A DNA stretch of 64,000 nt from Rivularia sp. MS3 (GCA_019192545.1 JAHCMI010000010.1:1-64000); one strand, 5' to 3'. Shown: positions 1 through 8,498, numbered from the stretch's first letter. Program-made: numbers and translations. The notes: generated by a model not told the origin, from the sequence alone.

Positions 1-149
1 GTTTACTCCATTGGAATTTTAGCAGTTAGTTTAGCATACTAAGTACTGAAGAGCCTTAAATATTATCAATTCCAAGCTTAAGAACGATATTCCATTGGTG
101 ATGACTGTGTAGACAATCCAATGGAATATGTTGTTTTAATTCAAACTTT

Positions 150-632
150 TTATTTGGGAATACATTTAATATCAGAATCACCGTAGGTTGGTGGTGAATG
201 TTTATCAATGTATTGCTCTAATATTTCTTTAAGTTTAGGCGAACTACTACAGTCAAAGCCTAGTTTCTGTGCGGTTTGAAATGCTTCTTGCGTAGTCATT
301 TCCTCATGTATGGCTATATTCATTAAAGCCATTGCTCCGGCTCGCATTCCACTGGCACAATGGATAAGTAAAGGTTTGGGTAGTTGGTCTATTTTTTCTA
401 ATATTTGGTCGATAAGTTCATCATCGATTTTTTCGACCTTTACAGGAATATTTGTGTAATTTAAACCAGCATTTTCAACCTGTTTCTGTTCGTCTTTCAT
501 CAAACTATTTTCATCAGGTGCGCGTAAATTTAATACTGACTTGAAACCTGCAAATGCTGCTTGCTGTAACTGTTGTGTTGTTACTTGTCCGCTTACTGCA
601 ATATCGTTATTGATTTTTTTGATATTTTCCAT
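150..632 (-). CDS. DUF442-type (beta-lactamase hydrolase-like) phosphatase
   Basis: A 160-aa cytoplasmic protein with no signal peptide. The motif HCASGMRAG (H91, C92, R97) matches the HCxxGxxR phosphate-binding loop of the dual-specificity/DUF442 phosphatase family. The N-terminal half (AFAGFKSVLNLRAPDEN) is the usual first strand of that family. In other bacteria the domain often accompanies sulfide or metal stress genes, and the substrate is generally unknown. It lies 42 nt downstream of the Met-rich protein gene in the same direction, so both may be read from the MerR-type promoter at 1119-1150. The start is the ATG after an AGGAGG-like sequence (rc of cctcctt, 639-645). The family call is firm and the substrate is unknown. 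Confidence 0.85.
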   Translation of the reverse strand: MENIKKINNDIAVSGQVTTQQLQQAAFAGFKSVLNLRAPDENSLMKDEQKQVENAGLNYTNIPVKVEKIDDELIDQILEKIDQLPKPLLIHCASGMRAGAMALMNIAIHEEMTTQEAFQTAQKLGFDCSSSPKLKEILEQYIDKHSPPTYGDSDIKCIPK

Positions 633-674
633 ATAAACCCTCCTTTGTGCGGCGTTGTGTACTTAAGAACGCTA

Positions 675-1085
675 TTATTTTTGATGGTTTGGATTTGCTT
701 TCATCTCACCACCTTGCCCCATACCTTGTTTCATCTGTTCCATCATCTGATTCATTTGTTTCATTTTCCCCATCATCTGTTCGTGGTGTTCACGCATTTG
801 TTCGGGGGACATATTTTTCATCATTTGCTGCATTTGTTCGGGAGTCATTCGCGCCATTTTCTGCTGCATTTGTCCCATGTGTTCCTGCATTTTTCCCATT
901 TCTCCCATAATTTCTTGATGGTTTTGGTGCATTTGCATGTGCTGTGAATTCATTTGTGTTTTTTGAGCGAGAATAGCTGGTTTCTCCTGAATTGTTTGAG
1001 CTTGGGTTGGTATTACTGCACTTAATCCGGCTATTGTTAAACCTGCAAATGCTGCACCAGCAAGAGTTTTATTGCGTAGATTCAT
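675..1085 (-). CDS. Met/Gln/His-rich exported protein, probable metal binder
   Basis: A 136-aa protein with a clear signal peptide (residues 1 to about 30, ending PTQAQ). The mature part is low-complexity and holds about two dozen Met residues in MxxM and MM spacing, with several His and many Gln. Met-rich periplasmic proteins of this kind often bind Cu(I) or Ag(I). No catalytic domain is visible. A MerR-type promoter sits 34 bp upstream (1119-1150), of the same design as those in front of the DUF411, MerR and glutaredoxin-MauE genes, which supports a metal-buffering role. The role is inferred from composition and context. Confidence 0.75.
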   Translation of the reverse strand: MNLRNKTLAGAAFAGLTIAGLSAVIPTQAQTIQEKPAILAQKTQMNSQHMQMHQNHQEIMGEMGKMQEHMGQMQQKMARMTPEQMQQMMKNMSPEQMREHHEQMMGKMKQMNQMMEQMKQGMGQGGEMKANPNHQK

Positions 1086-1118
1086 TTTGTTTGTTTCTCC
1101 ATTAAAGTATTTGTTTCA

Positions 1119-1150
1119 AGTCTACAGTCTACAGTTAACTAAAGAGTCAA
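1119..1150 (-). promoter_or_regulatory. MerR-type promoter/operator (site 1 of 5)
   Basis: On the minus strand: TTGACT, a 20-bp spacer containing the dyad core AGTTAACT, then TAGACT. The long spacer is typical of MerR-family promoters that the regulator untwists. It faces the Met-rich protein gene (start 1085). Four matching sites lie at 8499, 9989, 20773 and 21639. Confidence 0.75.
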
Positions 1151-2263
1151 GTTATATATTCCGCTATGTCTTTTAACTGCGTCACGTCGGAGGCTTTTAG
1201 CTCTCCTAGTCGCGATGGAATATTTTTATTAACCCCAGAGATACAGTTTCAAAGGTATTAAAATCCCTTACGAGTTTTCATCTGAATTTACATCTTGTGG
1301 TTCATGTTTTGTGGTTTTCGAGAGTTAGAGTTTTTTTCCATCGTTCGATGATATTTAAGAAACAGTCGCTCACCTAAAAAGGTCAAGAGCAACCCTAATC
1401 CTGCGATTAATAGAAGCATAGGGTCAGAAGTACCTTTCAAAATCAGGATTGCACCAAGAACAATGATGTCAAGAGCAACAGCAGTAAGAACGATAGCACC
1501 ATTGGCATTAATATCTTCTTTTAGATTACGAAAAACACCCCAGTGTATGGCAATGTCTATAAATAGGTAGAAAATAGCTCCTAATGATGCAATTCGGGTT
1601 AGATCGAAGAAAGCGGCTAGAGTTGCTGCTAAAACGACGGTATAAACCAGAGTATGCTTTTGGACACTACCAGGCATACCAAAGTGTCGATGAGGAATTA
1701 TTTCCATTTCACTTAACATTGCTAGCATTCGCGAAACAGCAAAGACGCTAGCAATAATACCTGAAGCAGTGGCAATTATGGCGATCGCCACCGTAAACCA
1801 AACCCCGTACTGACCTAATACGGGCTTGGCTGCTTCCGCCAAAGCAAAATTCTTCGCCTCCACTATGCGTTCTAATGGCAAGCTAGAAGCCACAGCAAAA
1901 GCCACAAGCATATATACCACTACGCAGATTGCCAGGGAAGCAATAATTGCTCGACCTACATTCTTTTGGGGGTTTTTTACTTCATCACCACTGTTAGTAA
2001 TCGTTGTGAAGCCTTTATAAGATAAAATGGCGATAGCAACACCTGCTAGAAATCCGCTTCCAGGAAGCATTTCGCTAGAATCTGCTCCAATATCAGGCTG
2101 GAATGAAAAGCCAGCAGCCCCGAGTGTTATGACAGCAAAAAGAATAATGCCACCAATTTTTAAAAATGCAGTAAGTTGAGAAAGTGACCCAATTACTTTA
2201 TTGCCTGAAATATTAACCAAAAAAGCTACCAGTATCAATCCAAGCGCTAATATTGGTACCCAT

Positions 2264-2625
2264 TGACACTCCCCATCAATTAATTGAAGGGGATTCTTGC
2301 TTCAACCGTCCGCCCTAGAAATCTAAATACGAAAATATTCAAACCTCCCCGTTTGGATACGTCCACAAGCTCACACGGACTGCCCGACCGCATTTGAAAT
2401 GATTTATTAAATTTTTCACTTTGACTCCCATATTTGTACAAGATTTTGGGCTTATTGCCCCCAGGGTTCCGGATCGGGGTCTGTCCGCTAGACCTACTAG
2501 GCTTTTTATATGTGCGCATTACCGCTTCGAGTAATATACCACAAAAAGTAATGGGACTGGCGACTAAAGTCGCGAGCGCACTACACCCCCATAATTAGAA
2601 ATTAGCGGCACTGTGCGCGGTTCCG
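2264..2625. mobile_element. Insertion in permease gene; small palindrome-ended element, possibly IS200/IS605-derived
   Basis: This stretch separates the two halves of the permease. Near its left edge is an almost perfect 22-bp palindrome (2271-2292, arms CCCCATCAATTA and TAATTGAAGGGG). Near the right edge is a hairpin GCGACT-AA-AGTCGC (2560-2573). Subterminal hairpins without long terminal inverted repeats are typical of IS200/IS605 elements and their non-autonomous derivatives. No transposase is present, only a 79-codon ORF. The exact ends are uncertain by 10-20 bases because the lost permease codons are unknown. Confidence 0.5.
2280..2519 (-). CDS. Small ORF inside the insertion, unrecognised
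   Basis: 79 codons, basic N-terminus (MRTYKKPSRSSGQTPIRNPG), no motif I can name. It fills most of the inserted element and ends just inside the left palindrome. It could be the element's only gene, a remnant of a longer transposon protein, or chance. The amino-acid composition (rich in R, K, G, S, P) is plausible for a nucleic-acid binder but proves nothing. Confidence 0.25.
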   Translation of the reverse strand: MRTYKKPSRSSGQTPIRNPGGNKPKILYKYGSQSEKFNKSFQMRSGSPCELVDVSKRGGLNIFVFRFLGRTVEARIPFN

Positions 2626-3000
2626 GTAGAGTGTAAGTGGCAAAAGTTCGTCCTACTAAACTTTCATTGATTATCATCGAGAAAGCCATCAACAGAGCGC
2701 AAGCACCTGTCATTGTAGTACGACCGTAAGCTTTTTTTAAATACATCGCAATGCCCCCAGCAGATGGGTAAGCATTTGACATTTTGATATAAGAGTAAGC
2801 ACTAAACCCGCTGATAATTGCCGCAGCTAAGAAAGCTAAGGGAAACAACGCTCCTGCTAATTGTGCCACTTGTCCTGTCAGCGCAAAAATCCCTGCACCA
2901 ATCATTACTCCCGTCCCCATAGCGATTGCACCAAATAGGGATAGGCTTCCAGATTTATACTCGTTTTCTACATCATTCATAACTCTGTTTTTCTTTATGC

Positions 3001-3660
3001 TTTTAACTCTAATTTATGGAATTGCTATTGTGACAAAGTTGAAAAATTGTTGTTACTATACTTTTATTGGCTTACTTTTAGACTCGTCTACAATTTAATA
3101 CAGCAGCAAAAAAATAGTTGCATTGAAAGTAAAGCTGAGGACATTATCTTGGTTTTGGAATGTTCTTTAGGTAAAAATAATCTTACTAATCTATAAATAA
3201 TTTACCTATTCCTCTTTTAATAATACTTTTATTTTATTGCTTATTAACGCTTATAGTAATTATTAATTAGCTTGAAACAAGCTAACTTCATAGTATATAA
3301 AAATGAGCTAACATATCAGAATTGTTCATAAGTACAAAATATTTATAGCAGTGCCTTCTAACCATTTCTATCAAGATAAAATTTCCTATAAAATGAAACA
3401 ATTTTGAAAATAACCTGTCACTTAAGATGAAATTGTGTGAAAAATAGATATACAAGCTTGGACACAGTATTGCTATTCGACTACACCACATATACACCAC
3501 ATATTGCTACATCTAAGCTAAAAAGGTACCTTTTGCAAACGAAAAGCATTTGTTATTCCCCTTTACAGAATAGATGCTTACATATTAATAAGCGATTTTT
3601 CTAGCGACTCACTTCTATCATTAGATTTAAATCTAATTTATATCTGAAGGAGTACAGCGA
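3001..3660. other. AT-rich intergenic region, no supported gene
   Basis: Between the permease promoter side and the first TTTCAT box. It is very AT-rich and I see no conserved gene. A 70-codon minus-strand ORF (3288-3500) has an unconvincing, aromatic-rich product and no ribosome binding site. Confidence 0.5.
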
Positions 3661-3677
3661 TTTCATCCTAATTTCAT
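3661..3677 (+). promoter_or_regulatory. TTTCAT-N5-TTTCAT box (site 1 of 9)
   Basis: Direct repeat of TTTCAT with an 11-bp period, the layout bound by OmpR/PhoB-type response regulators. It lies 114 bp upstream of an identical box at 3775 with no ORF between them. From memory it resembles the site reported for the copper response regulator CopR of Synechocystis; that is not checked here. Confidence 0.7.
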
Positions 3678-3774
3678 AATTATATGCATTTAGGCTTTAA
3701 AAAGTAATACAGCCATTCCATATTTATAAACTTCTGCTTCTGAAACAAATATTTTATTCTCCTACAATTGTAAA

Positions 3775-3791
3775 TTTCATCCTAATTTCAT
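3775..3791 (+). promoter_or_regulatory. TTTCAT-N5-TTTCAT box (site 2 of 9)
   Basis: Same sequence as the box at 3661 (TTTCAT, CCTAA, TTTCAT). It is followed by AT-rich DNA and, 100 bases on, an intrinsic terminator, with no ORF of useful size between. The sigma factor gene starts only after that terminator. Confidence 0.7.
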
Positions 3792-3939
3792 TTTTAGATG
3801 ACATATTAGTTAAGTAGACGTAAATATTCATATTATTTACGCTTACATAGTGATTATAAAAAATCGCTCCTCCACACACACATTTATAATGGTTGTACTT
3901 AGCAAAACTAGGTTTTTAGAGTACAACCTTTTTCTTTTT
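3792..3939 (+). ncRNA. Candidate small RNA downstream of the box at 3775
   Basis: A box-driven promoter at 3775-3791 is followed by about 100 gene-free bases and a good intrinsic terminator (3891-3939). This is the same arrangement seen three times at 19714-20238. The 5' end is not defined; a start 30-40 bases after the box would give an RNA of about 110 nt. It could instead be the attenuated leader of the sigma factor gene at 4092. Confidence 0.4.
3891..3939 (+). terminator. Intrinsic terminator
   Basis: Stem GGTTGTACT / AGTACAACC (9 bp, 3891-3899 and 3920-3928) followed by TTTTTCTTTTT. It lies on the strand of the upstream boxes and ends about 150 bases before the sigma factor start. Confidence 0.8.
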
Positions 3940-4091
3940 GTTCCGATTCTATATTTTAAGAAACTTTACCGAAAACAAAAATTATCAATAGGTTTATGAC
4001 ATAAAATTTTTATAACTTACAAATTAATAAACAGAACTTACTCTTACTGTAAGTATTAACCAGCGTGCGTTTAACTGAGGCTATCTCATCT

Positions 4092-5084
4092 ATGTCTAAA
4101 GCAAATTCACAATCAAACCACTACAGTAATAAAAATCGCAAATCCTCGAAAGATATTGTCGGTAGTTATTTTCAAGATATTGTTCGTATACCGTTGTTAA
4201 CACCTGAAGAAGAAATTTTTCTGGCTAAACAAGTTCAACAACGGATGTCTTTGTTCGCAGTTAAGGAAGAACTATCAAAGGTATTACAGCGTCAACCAAC
4301 TTTACAAGAATGGGCTGATAAAGCTCAATTGAATGATTCGGAGCTATTAGAGCAAATAAAGCAAGGACAAATTGCCAAACAAAAAATGATTGCGGCTAAT
4401 CTGCGTTTGGTAGTAACAATTGCGAAAAAGTATCAAAAGCGCAACTTAGATTTTCCCGATTTAATTCAGGAAGGTACTTTGGGATTAGAACGAGCAGTAG
4501 ATAAATTTAAACCAACATTGGGATACAAGTTTTCTACTTATGCTTACTGGTGGATTCGTCAGGGAATAACAAGAGCTATATCCCAACAGTCTCGCACGAT
4601 TCGTTTACCGATTCATATTACAGAGAAACTGAATAAAATTAAACGGGTTCAGCGAGAATTATCTCAAAAGTTTGGTCGCAACCCAAATTTTACCGAAATT
4701 GCTGGAGTACTCGAAGTTAAGCCAAGTCAAATCCGAGATTACTTAAGTTTAGCCCGTAAACCGATGTCTTTAGATGTACCAGTCGGAGAAGAACAAAATA
4801 CAGAATTACAGGATTTGTTAGAAGACGATAGTTTTTCTCCAGAAGATTTTGTTATTCAAGAATCCCTCAAGCAAACTATTAAAGATTTATTATCCAAACT
4901 TTCTCCTCAGCAGCAAGAAATATTGACTTTACGCTTCGGTTTAGAAGACGGGCAAGAATTAACACTAAATCAAGTTAGTCAGCGAATGGGTATCTCTCGT
5001 CAAAGAGTACTACAGCTACAGCGACAAGCTCTTGCTTTTCTACGACGATATGGGAACAAATCACGTATTTATTTAAATAATTAA
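4092..5084 (+). CDS. Group 2 (RpoD-like) RNA polymerase sigma factor
   Basis: A 330-aa sigma-70 factor. The N-terminal part has the cyanobacterial signature DIVGSYFQDIVRIPLLTPEEE (region 1.2). Region 2 contains DLIQEGTLGLERAVDKF and YAYWWIRQGITRAI for core binding and -10 recognition. Region 3 follows, and region 4 carries the helix-turn-helix LNQVSQRMGISRQRVLQLQ. The length and absence of the long region 1.1 fit the nonessential group 2 factors used in stress, nitrogen or dark responses. I prefer the ATG at 4092 (MSKANSQ) over the in-frame GTG at 4065 because homologues begin shortly before the DIVGSYF motif. Two TTTCAT boxes lie upstream, but a terminator separates them from the gene. Confidence 0.93.
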   Translation: MSKANSQSNHYSNKNRKSSKDIVGSYFQDIVRIPLLTPEEEIFLAKQVQQRMSLFAVKEELSKVLQRQPTLQEWADKAQLNDSELLEQIKQGQIAKQKMIAANLRLVVTIAKKYQKRNLDFPDLIQEGTLGLERAVDKFKPTLGYKFSTYAYWWIRQGITRAISQQSRTIRLPIHITEKLNKIKRVQRELSQKFGRNPNFTEIAGVLEVKPSQIRDYLSLARKPMSLDVPVGEEQNTELQDLLEDDSFSPEDFVIQESLKQTIKDLLSKLSPQQQEILTLRFGLEDGQELTLNQVSQRMGISRQRVLQLQRQALAFLRRYGNKSRIYLNN

Positions 5085-5129
5085 TTAAACCGAAAATTTT
5101 AGACGTTTATCTAAATTTCTAAATTATGT

Positions 5130-5226
5130 AGGACTTACGCAAAAGTAACGTAACTGCGTCATTACGAGCGGCAGCGACGTATTCAGCGTTCACCTTCGGT
5201 GAACGAATCGACCTTGCGTAAGTCCT
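5130..5226. repeat. 97-bp miniature inverted-repeat element
   Basis: Perfect 13-bp terminal inverted repeats AGGACTTACGCAA / TTGCGTAAGTCCT. The interior has a second hairpin, CGTTCACC-TTC-GGTGAACG (5187-5205). A lone end of the same type is at about 23427. No coding content. Confidence 0.8.
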
Positions 5227-5786
5227 GTTTAAATTAAAGTAAACTACATTAATTTGACCAGCATGGATTTTTAAAGTTTAAGGCAAGGGCAAGAAAAAGT
5301 TAAATAATATATTAACTGTAATTGGCTAAAACTGTTTGTAGGCTTGTCCGTAATTGCTTATAGAAAAGATTTTGTAGCCCATTATTTTAGTTTTTAAGCT
5401 TAAACTAGTTAGTAAAATATAATGTTTTTACATATTTTAATCTATAGAATATCTATCTGAGGATATACTTTTTTAATCCTAACCACAGGTAGATTTTTTG
5501 ATTTTGATTTAAAGATACTAATGGAATTACAGTTTTGAAAAACTGCTACATTTACTTGCTATTGTTATGGCAGTAAGTAGTGTTTCAGTTTTAATAGAAA
5601 TTGCTGAGAATACACTAATATGCTTTCATGGCAGAGTTTGAATCTCAAAATAGATTTAGTAAGATGCTGCCCGCAGATAGCATGATGTCCCTTAGCGACA
5701 AGCATCGAATTACAGAATCAATCAAGAGATAAATCAATTAATGCTTTGTAAGCTGCATTGAAAATTCTAATTTGTTTACAAGGAAA
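5227..5786. other. Gene-poor spacer
   Basis: About 550 bases between the miniature element and the next gene. One short open frame (about 5530-5639) reads LLHLLAIVMAVSSVSVLIEIA before a stop and could be a remnant of a membrane protein. There is no start with a ribosome binding site, so I do not call a gene. Confidence 0.4.
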
Positions 5787-6122
5787 ATGGCACTGAAAAC
5801 TGAAATTATAAGTCAAGCAGGTACTCGCGAAATATCGCCAAATAATCTACCATCATCAACCGAAGTTGCAAATATGCAAGCTGGAATGGCAATAATTGCT
5901 GTAGCTTTTACCATAGCTTTGGCATTCATCTTTTTTAAACAAGCGAAATATCAGAAGAAGCTTTATTCTCAACTTTTTAATTTGAAGCGTTTTTCTTCTA
6001 TTCCCTGTCATAAATGTCAGTTTTACGATAATAATCAACATCTTGCTTGTGCGGTTCAGCCTGCGGTAGTTTTAAGTCCGGATGCAGTAAATTGTAGTGA
6101 TTACAAGTCTCGGAAAAGATAA
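5787..6122 (+). CDS. Small membrane-anchored protein with C-terminal Cys cluster
   Basis: 111 aa from the ATG at 5787; an in-frame TTG at 5772 would add five residues. It has one transmembrane segment (MAIIAVAFTIALAFIFF, about residues 34-50) followed by a basic stretch and a cytosolic tail with four Cys: CHKCQFYDNN, LACAVQP and NCSDY. CxxC plus two later Cys suggests a small metal or Fe-S site. Proteins of this shape occur widely in cyanobacteria as hypotheticals. The neighbours give no clear function. Confidence 0.65.
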   Translation: MALKTEIISQAGTREISPNNLPSSTEVANMQAGMAIIAVAFTIALAFIFFKQAKYQKKLYSQLFNLKRFSSIPCHKCQFYDNNQHLACAVQPAVVLSPDAVNCSDYKSRKR

Positions 6123-6225
6123 ACTGAAACTCAAAATATTTATTGCAAGTTGAGTCAAAATCGAAGCTTATTCATGAGGGGGAAAATTAATATGATTAAT
6201 CAAAAATTTGATTCCGTTTTTCTTA

Positions 6226-6315
6226 ATGACATTAGTTGTCGCAATGCTGGGTAATTTATCTCCAGCCATGTCTCAAACTCCAGATGTGGGAGCGCTTAAT
6301 ATTGAGAGAAGATAG
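6226..6315 (+). pseudogene. Remnant of a small exported protein
   Basis: The frame from 6226 encodes a 29-residue signal-peptide-like sequence (MTLVVAMLGNLSPAMSQTPD). A good start site at 6192 (MINQKFDS, after GAGGGG) is in a different frame and stops after about 20 codons. Joining them needs a one-base shift near 6220. I read this as a frameshifted and truncated small secreted protein whose 3' end has been replaced by the repeat starting at 6321. Confidence 0.4.
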
Positions 6316-6320
6316 TTTAC

Positions 6321-6451
6321 TAAGTAAGTCGGCAGAAACAAACAGAACTATATAACAAAATGTAAATTAGCCTTAAACTCTTATTGCCACTGCCGACTGC
6401 CGACTGCCGACTGCCTTGCCCTAATTACAATTTTCAACGCCGACCTACTTA
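6321..6451 (+). repeat. Miniature element, copy A of an inverted pair
   Basis: Ends are TAAGTAAGTCGGCA and its near-inverse CGCCGACCTACTTA. The interior includes three tandem CTGCCGA units. A diverged reverse-complement copy is at 7225-7343, so the pair flanks the gene at 6611-7180. A partial third copy starts at about 22010. Confidence 0.75.
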
Positions 6452-6610
6452 TTACTACTCTTCAATTCTATAAGTCTGATGTTTGTTAAAAGACTATTTA
6501 CAGCATTTTGCAGATAAATTTTTCTTACGAAGATTAAATATGCTGTAATTAGTTAAAAACAAAAAAAACGACATACAAAAAACTACTTTCTGATTAAAAA
6601 GGAGAAAATT

Positions 6611-7180
6611 ATGTTTACTGATGACATGAAACGTGCAGTTGGTACTTTTGCTTCTCGTCCGGAAGCGGAAAGAGCGCTTTATGAATTGAGAGATTCTGGC
6701 TTTAATATGGACAAAATTTCTATAGTTGCAAAAAATGCTGAAGGTCACGAACAGATAAAAGGTAGCGATTATGACCAGTCGAGTGGCAACCAAGCAAAAG
6801 AAGGGGCAAAAGCTGGAGCAGCAACAGGAGGAGTCACTGGCGGAATAATTGGTTTGGTAGGTAGTTTAGGTGTATTAGCAATTCCCGGCGTTGGCCCGGT
6901 GGCAGAAGTAGGGGTACTGCTTGCCAATACTCTTATCGGTGGTGGTATTGGTGCAGCCGGAGGTGGTTTAATTGGTGCTTTGATTGGATGGGGAATACCT
7001 GAAGATAGAGCTAAGTATTATGATGAGCAACTTTCACAAGGGTATTATGTATTATTGGTTGAAGGAACAGCAACAGAAATTAATACGGCTGAATCGATTT
7101 TGAGGAATAAAGGTATTCGAGATTGGGAAATTTATAATGCACCTATAAGTCAAGACGTTAGGAATCGCACATTCATCTAA
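6611..7180 (+). CDS. General stress protein 17M-like, glycine-zipper protein
   Basis: 189 aa. Residues 1-40 (RAVGTFASRPEAERALYELRDSGF) form the alpha/beta fold of general stress protein 17M/YflT-like domains. A central Gly/Ala-rich hydrophobic stretch (about 60-125, GAKAGAATGGVTGGIIGLVG) is a glycine zipper. A C-terminal segment (YYVLLVEGTATEINTAESIL) repeats the ferredoxin-like strand pattern. The start follows AAAAGGAGAAA. Such proteins are induced by osmotic, oxidative or desiccation stress in cyanobacteria, but the biochemical role is unknown. The gene is flanked by an inverted pair of miniature elements, so it could have moved as a cassette. Confidence 0.8.
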   Translation: MFTDDMKRAVGTFASRPEAERALYELRDSGFNMDKISIVAKNAEGHEQIKGSDYDQSSGNQAKEGAKAGAATGGVTGGIIGLVGSLGVLAIPGVGPVAEVGVLLANTLIGGGIGAAGGGLIGALIGWGIPEDRAKYYDEQLSQGYYVLLVEGTATEINTAESILRNKGIRDWEIYNAPISQDVRNRTFI

Positions 7181-7224
7181 CGTTTTTTCAACTTTAGTTA
7201 GTCTGTAAAAGCTAGATAAATAAC

Positions 7225-7343
7225 TAAGTAGGTTGGCGTTGAAAATTGTAATTAGGACAAGGCAGTAAGCAGTGGAAATAAGGGTTTAAGGTTCATTTAC
7301 ATTTTGTTACATAGTTGCGTTTTTTTTTCTGCCGACTTACTTA
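7225..7343 (-). repeat. Miniature element, copy B of an inverted pair
   Basis: Reverse complement of the 6321-6451 element with clear identity along most of its length (ends TAAGTAGGTTGGC and GCCGACTTACTTA). The main difference is a T8-10 run and loss of the tandem CTGCCGA units. Confidence 0.75.
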
Positions 7344-7569
7344 TCGCTGGTTTAATTTGAACTGGAATGGTGGCAACGCCGCATATTTTTTGTAGAGTGT
7401 TGTGACACTAAATTAAATTTTTAACGCATTCACCAAGGAAAAAGAATAAATAATTCAAGGTATCTATCTTAGGAATGACGAATAGTTTAGTAAGAAATAG
7501 ATAGGCTACTAAAAACAGTTGGAAGCTCTAACATCCCAACATATTAGACATAAAACACAGGAGGATAAT

Positions 7570-7806
7570 ATGGTTCAACACATGAAAAGAGACATTAATA
7601 CAGGAACAGCTAACGAACATTACGATTTAATTAGCGTAATCTATCACTCACTACAAAATGCTGCCGCCTGCAATATGTATATCCAAGATGCCAATGATTC
7701 AGGCGATCGCGAATTAATGGAGTTCTTTCAACAGGTGAAAGCACAAAGCAGCGAGCAGGCAGAGCAGGCGAAAAAGTTAATGGCACAACGGATGGGTCAG
7801 CAATAA
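7570..7806 (+). CDS. Small conserved cyanobacterial helical protein
   Basis: 78 aa from the ATG at 7570, which follows a strong ribosome binding site (ACAGGAGG). An in-frame TTG 17 codons upstream is less likely. The product is soluble, acidic and almost entirely helical (YDLISVIYHSLQNAAACNMY, then ELMEFFQQVKAQSSEQAEQA). The pattern resembles half of a ferritin-like helical bundle, but no metal ligands are obvious. A terminator hairpin follows at 7876. Function unknown. Confidence 0.75.
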   Translation: MVQHMKRDINTGTANEHYDLISVIYHSLQNAAACNMYIQDANDSGDRELMEFFQQVKAQSSEQAEQAKKLMAQRMGQQ

Positions 7807-7875
7807 GCTATTTGTCTATATCTATATCTATCTAAATATCTGAATTTTTAATTTAGAGTTAGGTAAAACGTAAAA

Positions 7876-7907
7876 ACACTTGGGTTTTTCCCAAGTGTCT
7901 ATTTCTT
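7876..7907 (+). terminator. Intrinsic terminator
   Basis: Perfect stem ACACTTGGG-TTTTT-CCCAAGTGT (7876-7898) followed by a T-rich stretch, 70 bases after the small helical protein gene. Confidence 0.7.
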
Positions 7908-8045
7908 TAGATGATTAGCCTTCCGAAGATAAGAACAAATTAAATAAAGCACGACAAATTTCTTTGAGAATTTACTACACTGTGCTTAAGCCGCTTCCCT
8001 TGAATCAGAAATCGCTACAAGCAGAAGATAAATAGCTGAAAAAAC

Positions 8046-8114
8046 ATGGTTGAATCATTAATAATTAATATTGGTTTATTTGCAGTAGCAGCTTTTGTTA
8101 GTTATTTGACTTGA
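8046..8114 (+). CDS. Possible 22-aa single-span membrane peptide
   Basis: ATG at 8046 encodes MVESLIINIGLFAVAAFVSY followed by Leu-Thr and a stop. Nearly the whole peptide is one hydrophobic span. Very small membrane peptides are common in cyanobacterial photosynthetic complexes, but this does not match one I know. Its end overlaps the convergent gene at 8102. It is a chance ORF unless translation is shown. Confidence 0.25.
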   Translation: MVESLIINIGLFAVAAFVSYLT

Positions 8115-8428
8115 ATAGTTTGATTATTTACCTCGTTTATTTGAGCGTGGCAGGGACTTCCTACAGCCATCCAGCCGAATAACGCGATAATTAAACTCGT
8201 AAATGCAACATCTTTAAGAGCTTCTAACCCTTGCCGAGTCTGAATTTGTTCGGCTTGAACCTGCTTAATAGCTTTATGGATAAACTCTGGTGGAATTTTT
8301 GCCTCTTTACCAGCTTCTACCAATTCTGATAAAGAATAAGTTTCACTTTGTTGAGCATAAAGACGAGATGCTTTTTCAAATACTTCAGGTGCTAATTCTA
8401 CGGGAATTCTTGGTTCTGGATAGTTCAT
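8102..8428 (-). CDS. Small hypothetical protein with C-terminal membrane segment
   Basis: 108 aa. Residues 1-75 are soluble and helical (ELAPEVFEKASRLYAQQSET, then AGKEAKIPPEFIHKAIKQVQ), resembling a short helical metal- or protein-binding module seen in cyanobacterial hypotheticals. Residues about 74-95 (VAFTSLIIALFGWMAVGSPC) form one membrane span. A MerR-type promoter with TTGACT, 20-bp spacer and TAGCAT lies about 70 bp upstream (8499-8530). That places the gene in the same metal regulon as its distant neighbours. Function not recognised. Confidence 0.7.
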   Translation of the reverse strand: MNYPEPRIPVELAPEVFEKASRLYAQQSETYSLSELVEAGKEAKIPPEFIHKAIKQVQAEQIQTRQGLEALKDVAFTSLIIALFGWMAVGSPCHAQINEVNNQTIQVK

Positions 8429-8498
8429 AGTAGAGATAGATAGAAATTGTACAAAAAATTTTTATTCTATAGCTAACGAATAGCATCTAACTAGAATT

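Larger units (their letters stand above)
1288..2980 (-). pseudogene. APC-family amino-acid permease, interrupted by an insertion
   Basis: The N-terminal part reads from 2980 down to about 2628. It starts MNDVENEYKSGSLSLFGAIA, carries the APC motif GTGVMIGAGIFALTG, and runs to GRTFATYTL. The rest of the permease resumes in frame at about 2263 (WVPILALGLILV) and continues to 1288. It includes NISGNKVIGS, many transmembrane segments and a His-containing C-terminus. Between the halves lie about 360 bases of unrelated DNA with stops, so no intact protein can be made. The two halves together give roughly the usual APC length (about 430-440 aa). A weak start for the C-terminal half is possible but unlikely to give a working transporter. 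Confidence 0.8.

Noticed and set aside
573-947. Plus-strand ORFs rich in His/Leu/Phe opposite the Met-rich gene
   Set aside because: They are the complement of Met/Gln-rich coding sequence; composition is an artefact and no ribosome binding site is present.
2280-2519. 79-codon ORF considered as a TnpB fragment
   Set aside because: No RuvC or zinc-finger motif; kept only as an unrecognised ORF inside the insertion.
3288-3500. 70-codon minus-strand ORF
   Set aside because: No ribosome binding site, odd aromatic/Cys composition, AT-rich intergenic context.
6494-6793. 99-codon minus-strand ORF
   Set aside because: Overlaps the start of the well-supported stress protein gene on the other strand.
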